Below are positions 5,765 to 6,838 of a DNA stretch of 6,838 nt, piece by piece (within the stretch, counting starts at the first letter, position 1; every line of letters starts with the position of its first letter). The DNA comes from JANNSW01 sp031431235. GTDB lineage: Bacteria; Pseudomonadota; Alphaproteobacteria; Rhizobiales; Hyphomicrobiaceae. The notes under the pieces were generated by a model. That model was given only the letters and a program-made list of their open reading frames with translations. It was not told where the DNA came from and ran no database searches. The DNA lies in assembly GCA_031431235.1 (NCBI GenBank), contig JANPDA010000040.1, forward strand, positions 1-6,838. Direction: 5' to 3'. The translations under genes and the position numbers were made by a program.

Positions 5765-6838
5765 TGCCGTGGCGCGGCTGAGGCGCGCCTCCGCTCCCTT
5801 GCGCTCGGCGCGAAGTCGCTCGGCAATGATGAAGGCGATCTCGAGCGACTGATCGGCGTTGAGTCGGGGATCGCAATGGGTGTGGTAGCGGCTCGAAAGA
5901 TCAGCCTCCGTTACCGCCTGCGCGCCGCCGGTGCATTCGGTCACGTTCTTGCCCGTCATCTCCAGGTGCACGCCGCCTGGATGCGTGCCCTCGGCGCCAT
6001 GCACGTCGAAGAAGCGCTGCACCTCGCTGAGGATGCGATCGAAGGGGCGGGTCTTGTAGCCGGTTGCGGCAGAAAGCGTGTTGCCGTGCATGGGATCGCA
6101 CGACCAGACGACGGACCGGCCCGCCTTCTTCACCGCCCGGATCAGCTTGGGCAGGTGCTGCTCGACCTTGTCGTCGCCGAACCGGCAAATCAGCGTCATC
6201 CGTCCGGGCTCGTTGGCGGGGTCGAGGACATCGAGCAGCTGCAACAGACCGTCGGGCTCGAGCGAGGGACCGCATTTGAGGCCGAGCGGGTTCTCGATGC
6301 CGCGGCAATACTCGACGTGGGCATGGTCGAGCTGGCGCGTGCGATCGCCGATCCAGAGCATGTGGCCCGAGAGGCCGTACCAATCACCGGTCGTGGAATC
6401 GACGCGGGTCAACGCCTGCTCGAAGCCGAGCAGCAGCGCCTCGTGGCTGGTGAAGAATTGCGTCGTCTTCAATTGCGGGGTGTTGGCCGACGTCAGGCCA
6501 CAGGCGCGCATGAAATCGAGCGTCTCGGAGATCCGCCCTGCCAGCTCCTTGTAGTGCTGGGCGTGCGGGCTGTCCTTGGAGTAGTCGAGATACCAGCGGT
6601 GGACGTTGTCGAGGCTCGCATAGCCCCCGCTGGCAAACGCGCGCAGCAGGTTGATGGTCGCGGCCGACTGGCGATAGGCCTCGAGCTGGCGGCGCGGATC
6701 GGGAATGCGGGCTTCGGGCGTGAACTCGGGACCGTTGACGATGTCGCCGCGATAGCTCGGCAGCGACTTGCCGTTCAGCTCTTCGGTCCCTGAGGAACGC
6801 GGCTTGGCGAATTGCCCGGCGACGCGGCCAAGCTTCAC
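5762..6838 (-). CDS. aroG: Class II DAHP synthase (3-deoxy-7-phosphoheptulonate synthase), 5' part missing
   Basis: This enzyme condenses phosphoenolpyruvate and erythrose 4-phosphate into DAHP, the first shikimate-pathway step for aromatic amino acids, in the cytoplasm. The 358 visible residues run off the window edge. Translation opens mid-domain (VKLGRVAGQFAKPRSS), so the GTG at the edge is internal and roughly 115-120 N-terminal residues are missing, including the metal-ligand Cys of the QGGDCAE-type motif. Signature segments are TSHEALLL, DSTTGDWYGLSGHMLWIGDR, GLKCGP, SCDPMHGNT, HLEMTG and HCDPRLN. Visible Lys188, Arg219, His251, Glu293 and Asp323 match M. tuberculosis Lys306, Arg337, His369, Glu411 and Asp441 at a constant offset of 118 (numbering recalled). 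The last three are metal ligands. It is complete at the C-terminus; its TAG coincides with the end of the composite repeat. The symbol is uncertain, since class II enzymes are variously named. Confidence 0.96.
   Translation of the reverse strand: MKLGRVAGQFAKPRSSGTEELNGKSLPSYRGDIVNGPEFTPEARIPDPRRQLEAYRQSAATINLLRAFASGGYASLDNVHRWYLDYSKDSPHAQHYKELAGRISETLDFMRACGLTSANTPQLKTTQFFTSHEALLLGFEQALTRVDSTTGDWYGLSGHMLWIGDRTRQLDHAHVEYCRGIENPLGLKCGPSLEPDGLLQLLDVLDPANEPGRMTLICRFGDDKVEQHLPKLIRAVKKAGRSVVWSCDPMHGNTLSAATGYKTRPFDRILSEVQRFFDVHGAEGTHPGGVHLEMTGKNVTECTGGAQAVTEADLSSRYHTHCDPRLNADQSLEIAFIIAERLRAERKGAEARLSRATA

Noticed and set aside
5445..5876. Peptides with RRKK-RQ-NLERFPAS patterns on the - strand at the repeats
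   Set aside because: They are translations of the composite repeat itself (also at 4272-4568 and 3037-3810), not a protein family.
5558..6793. 411-residue + strand open frame opposite aroG
   Set aside because: It lies antisense to a well-supported DAHP synthase and runs through the repeat; its composition is a codon-bias shadow.

Overview
The window is GC-rich DNA, probably from an alphaproteobacterium of the Hyphomicrobiales/Rhodospirillales kind. The evidence is the codon usage, a class II DAHP synthase, a BTAD regulator fused to a TolB-N/FlgO-like and TPR module, and small palindromic intergenic repeats typical of such genomes. The genus cannot be fixed from sequence alone.

Layout: 1-720 has no convincing gene. 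Its last ~115 bases hold an 11-nt-spaced direct repeat resembling the operators of SARP/BTAD regulators. A 689-residue regulator follows on the + strand (721-2790): winged helix, BTAD, Pro-rich linker, TolB-N/FlgO-like domain, TPRs. Positions 2791-3384 carry no intact gene, but hold coding-like remnants on the - strand, a dRS3-like palindrome and a decayed copy of a composite repeat. A small exported protein of unknown function (3385-3879, +) then runs tail-to-tail into the - strand cluster. Both stop codons at that junction lie in one 66-nt dyad.

The - strand cluster, in transcription order, is a 5'-truncated class II DAHP synthase (shikimate pathway entry), a 329-residue YiiX/YebB-like permuted NlpC/P60 cysteine hydrolase, and a Gpt-type xanthine/guanine phosphoribosyltransferase. 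These three are not an obvious pathway and may simply be neighbours. Both gaps between them are filled by the same ~100-nt two-hairpin repeat in the same orientation. A third, diverged copy lies before the exported-protein gene and keeps its stem through paired substitutions.

No clearly new multi-gene system is visible. The best leads are the composite repeat (covariation, contribution of a stop codon, position beside a ribosome binding site), the putative autoregulatory operator of the BTAD regulator, and the stop-to-stop palindrome.
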